From: Kiritimatiellia bacterium
GTDB lineage: Bacteria > Verrucomicrobiota > Kiritimatiellia > RFP12 > UBA1067
Assembly (NCBI GenBank): GCA_024405255.1
Contig: JAKSOY010000098.1
Span: 1-15,428, forward strand
DNA length: 15,428 nt
Direction: 5' to 3'
In this document: positions 13,831 through 15,428 of the stretch, piece by piece
Position numbering within the stretch: position 1 is the stretch's first letter
Layout of the letters: each line of letters starts with the position of its first letter
The notes under the pieces: generated by a model
Seen by the model: only the letters and a program-made list of their open reading frames with translations
The model's database searches: none
What the model was told of the DNA's origin: nothing
Position numbers and translations under genes: made by a program

Positions 13831-14790
13831 ATGAACGCGCTTCAGAAAGCGTCGGCATGGCTGGCCAAGGAAACGCCGTGGTTTATCACGGCGGTCGCCG
13901 TGCTGACGTTCTTTTTGCCGGATGTCTTCGGCTGGGTGAGAGGGTCGGTGCAGACGGCGATACTCGGTGTCATCATGCTCACGATGGGAATGACGCTGAC
14001 GGCGGAGGACTTTAAAATCCTCGCGTCGCGTCCTTTGGATATCGCCATCGGTTCGCTCGCGCAATTTGCGCTGATGCCGCTGATCGCCTTTGGAATCACG
14101 CATGCGCTGAACCTGCCGCGAGGCGTTGCGGTGGGATTGATTCTGGTGGGATGCTGTCCGGGGGGCGTGTCGTCCAACATCATGAGTTTCCTTTGTAAGG
14201 GCGATGTCGCTTTTTCTGTCGGCATCACCACGCTTTCGACGCTGTGCGCTCCAATCACGACGCCGCTTCTGATGTTGTGGCTGGCGGGCGAGATGGTGGA
14301 TATCGATGCGGTGGGCATGTTCAAGAGCGTCCTCCTCGTGACATTGATCCCTGTGGGACTCGGCTTTCTTTTCAATCGGTTTTGCGGTCAGCGTGCGACT
14401 TATCGCGAGGCGATGAAAGTGATGCCAGGTGTTGCGGTACTGGGGCTTGCCTGCATCGTCGGCGGTGTCGTGTCGGCGCAGGGGAAGAACATCGTGCAGT
14501 CGGGGGTATTGATTTTCGTCGGGGTGTTGCTGCATAATTCGCTTGGCTATGCATTCGGGTATCTGACGGGCGTCGTCGCCCGCTTCACGCGTCCCAAGAA
14601 GCGGACAATTGCGATCGAAGTCGGCATGCAGAATGCGGGGCTGGCGACTGTTCTGGCGACGAAGCATTTCCCGGCATTGCCTGAAGCCGTGGTGGCATCG
14701 GCGGTCTCCTGCATCTGGCATTCGATTTCCGGCGCCCTGCTCGCCGGACTCTTCAATGCCCTCGACCGTCTTTTCAAGAACGACAAGTGA
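13831..14790 (+). CDS. Bile acid:sodium symporter family (BASS/SBF) transporter
   Basis: A 319-aa polytopic inner-membrane protein with about nine to ten hydrophobic segments. Family signatures are 'LTMGMTLTAEDF' near the N-terminus, 'GCCPGGVSSNIMSFLCKGDVAF' followed by 'TTLSTLCAPITTPLL', and 'IAIEVGMQNAGLATVLA' in the C-terminal half. These correspond to the Na+-binding crossover regions of ASBT-like proteins. Substrates in this family include bile acids, pantoate, pyruvate and other organic anions; nothing here identifies the substrate. There is no clear Shine-Dalgarno before ATG 13831, so translation may depend on the upstream galactosidase 23 bp away. No obvious rho-independent terminator follows. 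Confidence 0.92.
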   Translation: MNALQKASAWLAKETPWFITAVAVLTFFLPDVFGWVRGSVQTAILGVIMLTMGMTLTAEDFKILASRPLDIAIGSLAQFALMPLIAFGITHALNLPRGVAVGLILVGCCPGGVSSNIMSFLCKGDVAFSVGITTLSTLCAPITTPLLMLWLAGEMVDIDAVGMFKSVLLVTLIPVGLGFLFNRFCGQRATYREAMKVMPGVAVLGLACIVGGVVSAQGKNIVQSGVLIFVGVLLHNSLGYAFGYLTGVVARFTRPKKRTIAIEVGMQNAGLATVLATKHFPALPEAVVASAVSCIWHSISGALLAGLFNALDRLFKNDK

Positions 14791-15089
14791 TCCGCGAGGC
14801 TCCAGCCTAAACGTTGTGCTATTACTTTCAAGGCTTCAGTGTGGGTCGTCCTTCGCTCTTCTAGCCTTTTGAAGTACGCAGATGCCTTCGGCATACGCGG
14901 TTTTGGCGAAATCCGATCCGGCTACGACGCCCGCACCGTAGGCAATCTCATGGCAGTGATTGACAGTCCGTTTGCGCGCGGGCTACGCTGGAATCGGATT
15001 TCGCCAAGATGTCCGTGTCGTATCCCTTAAGAGTCACGCGACAGGTTCCCCACGCTTATACCCGAGGAGCAAAAAATTTTTAAGAGGGA
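14791..15089. other. Gene-free region with hairpins and a long inverted repeat
   Basis: No credible gene is seen here. A 63-codon + strand ORF (14839-15030) lacks a ribosome binding site and spans the repeat. Structures in order: AGGC/GCCT (14797-14807); TTTCAA-GGCT with AGCC-TT-TTGAA(G) (14826-14835 with 14863-14874, 2-nt bulge); ATGCC/GGCAT (14882-14894); the long inverted repeat described separately; and TGTCG/CGACA (15016-15043). This density of pairing suggests a structured RNA or the remains of a small mobile element. No tmRNA, RNase P, SRP or tRNA hallmark was recognised. Confidence 0.55.
14903..15007. repeat. 105-bp imperfect palindrome with perfect 15-bp terminal arms
   Basis: TTGGCGAAATCCGAT (14903-14917) and its exact reverse complement ATCGGATTTCGCCAA (14993-15007) form the ends. 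Inside, GCCCGC (14929-14934) pairs with GCGGGC (14978-14983), and CAATC (14943-14947) pairs with GATTG (14958-14962), so the whole element can fold as one rod. No target-site duplication flanks it. It could be an ncRNA hairpin, a MITE-like element or a protein-binding site. Confidence 0.8.
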
Positions 15090-15119
15090 TTGACAGACTG
15101 ATTTCTGTTGTGCTATAAT
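15090..15119 (+). promoter_or_regulatory. Near-consensus extended -10 promoter for the terminal ORF
   Basis: A perfect TTGACA (15090-15095) and a perfect TATAAT (15114-15119) are separated by 18 bp, and TG precedes the -10 by one base (TGCTATAAT), the extended -10 pattern. This is the strongest promoter in the window. Transcription would start near 15126 and give a leader of about 57 nt before the ATG at 15183. Confidence 0.85.
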
Positions 15120-15182
15120 AATCGCGTGCTTACAAAAAAGGACCTTGGGTGAGGCCCGATTTCAAAATGAAAAGGAGGTTTT

Positions 15183-15428
15183 ATGGAAGCATTGGCAATA
15201 CTCTTAGGAATCGGCATTGTGGTCGGTTTGATCGCTACGCCGATTATGCTGATGGTTGCGCTTTCGCGGTTGAATGATGTACGCCAATCCGTCAATGAAT
15301 TGCGTATGATGATATTCGCGTTGCGCAATAGATGTGAATGTGAAATCGCCGCAAACGGCAAGGCGGTGAACGTAGGGGACAGACCCCTGGCGAATGTAGA
15401 GTTGAAAATGGAAAATGGAAAATGCGCA
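15183..15428 (+). CDS. Membrane-anchored protein of unknown function, N-terminal part (runs off window)
   Basis: An ORF of 82 codons open at the window end. AAGGAGG (15172-15178) lies 4 bp before the ATG, and a near-consensus promoter lies upstream. Residues about 3-26 (ALAILLGIGIVVGLIATPIM..) form one transmembrane segment. A short amphipathic helix with heptad character (LSRLNDVRQSVNELRMMIFALRN) follows, then an RCECE motif. A transmembrane segment followed by a short coiled coil resembles the N-termini of some DUF2339-type membrane proteins, but the evidence is too thin for a call. The ORF runs through a small hairpin (15374-15388) and three GAAAATG repeats (15404-15424), which look like intergenic sequence, so the true stop may lie just beyond the window. 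Confidence 0.6.
   Translation, partial: MEALAILLGIGIVVGLIATPIMLMVALSRLNDVRQSVNELRMMIFALRNRCECEIAANGKAVNVGDRPLANVELKMENGKCA
15374..15388. repeat. REP-like small palindrome AGGGG-ACAGA-CCCCT
   Basis: AGGGG (15374-15378) and CCCCT (15384-15388) form a 5-bp stem around ACAGA. GGGGACAG..CCCC palindromes are, from memory, a common dispersed intergenic motif in several bacterial groups. Here it lies inside the open terminal ORF, which hints that either the motif entered the gene or the ORF is near its end. Confidence 0.4.
15404..15424. repeat. Three perfect tandem 7-bp units (GAAAATG)
   Basis: GAAAATG occurs at 15404-15410, 15411-15417 and 15418-15424, and may continue beyond the window. The 7-bp period is not a multiple of three, so a change in copy number would shift the reading frame of the terminal ORF if it is coding here. 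Confidence 0.8.

Noticed and set aside
14547..14894. A 115-codon minus-strand ORF starting in the intergenic region and running into the symporter gene
   Set aside because: Its first ~30 codons look protein-like, but most of it is antisense to a well-supported transporter and no minus-strand ribosome binding site was evident.
14803..14900. Integron attC-like site (GCCTAAAC near 14805)
   Set aside because: The R''/R' core motifs do not match (extra A, no GTTRRRY partner), and there is no integrase or cassette organisation.
14960..14989. A second TTGACA promoter inside the palindrome (TACGCT as -10)
   Set aside because: The -10 matches only three of six positions and lies within the inverted repeat; no gene follows that the stronger promoter at 15090 does not already serve.
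14839..15030. A 63-codon + strand ORF in the final intergenic region
   Set aside because: It has no ribosome binding site, no recognisable sequence, and is dominated by the palindromic element; the inverted repeat better explains the sequence.
14791..15089. tmRNA, RNase P RNA, SRP RNA or tRNA in the structured intergenic region
   Set aside because: None of the sequence hallmarks of these RNAs (T-arm with CCA end, conserved RNase P P4 core, SRP GGAAG loop) could be found.

Overview
This is a GC-rich (about 60% by eye) bacterial window in which every supported gene lies on the + strand. The combination points to a member of the Verrucomicrobiota/PVC group, most likely a Kiritimatiellota- or Lentisphaerota-like host-associated anaerobe. 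The clues are a large exported repeat protein with MBG-like, FISUMP-like and BspA-type leucine-rich modules, a PEP-CTERM protein, an exported LacZ-type beta-galactosidase, Shine-Dalgarno-led genes and short intergenic microsatellites. This placement is an inference from gene content; no marker phylogeny could be run.

Layout: (1) 1-4523 holds a ~1,280-aa exported modular surface protein with a 585-bp internal tandem duplication, then after 16 bp a small PEP-CTERM protein. (2) 4524-4766 is intergenic, with an 8/9-bp microsatellite, a sigma70-type promoter and a leader with three consecutive hairpins. (3) 4767-5623 is the ribosomal protein pair rplM-rpsI, closed by a nested hairpin with a U-tract. 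(4) 5731-9317 is a RhlB-like DEAD-box RNA helicase translationally coupled (ATGA) to an uncharacterised radical SAM protein with a CX4CX2C cluster motif. (5) 9324-9368 is a compact terminator/promoter overlap. (6) 9417-10618 is a zinc-ribbon/coiled-coil protein coupled (ATGA) to a PgsA-type phosphatidyltransferase. (7) 10667-14790 is an exported GH2 beta-galactosidase followed 23 bp later by a bile acid:sodium symporter family transporter. (8) 14791-15182 is a 392-bp gene-free region with a long imperfect inverted repeat and a near-consensus promoter. (9) 15183-15428 is the beginning of a membrane-anchored ORF that runs off the window.

Functionally the window mixes housekeeping genes (ribosome assembly, RNA remodelling, anionic phospholipid synthesis) with envelope and carbohydrate functions (surface adhesin-like protein, PEP-CTERM protein, exported galactosidase plus transporter). 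I found no complete defence system, CRISPR array, tRNA, rRNA, transposase or phage gene. The least explained parts are the CX4CX2C radical SAM protein coupled to the helicase, the zinc-ribbon protein coupled to pgsA, the structured rplM leader, and the palindromic 14.8-15.0 kb intergenic element.
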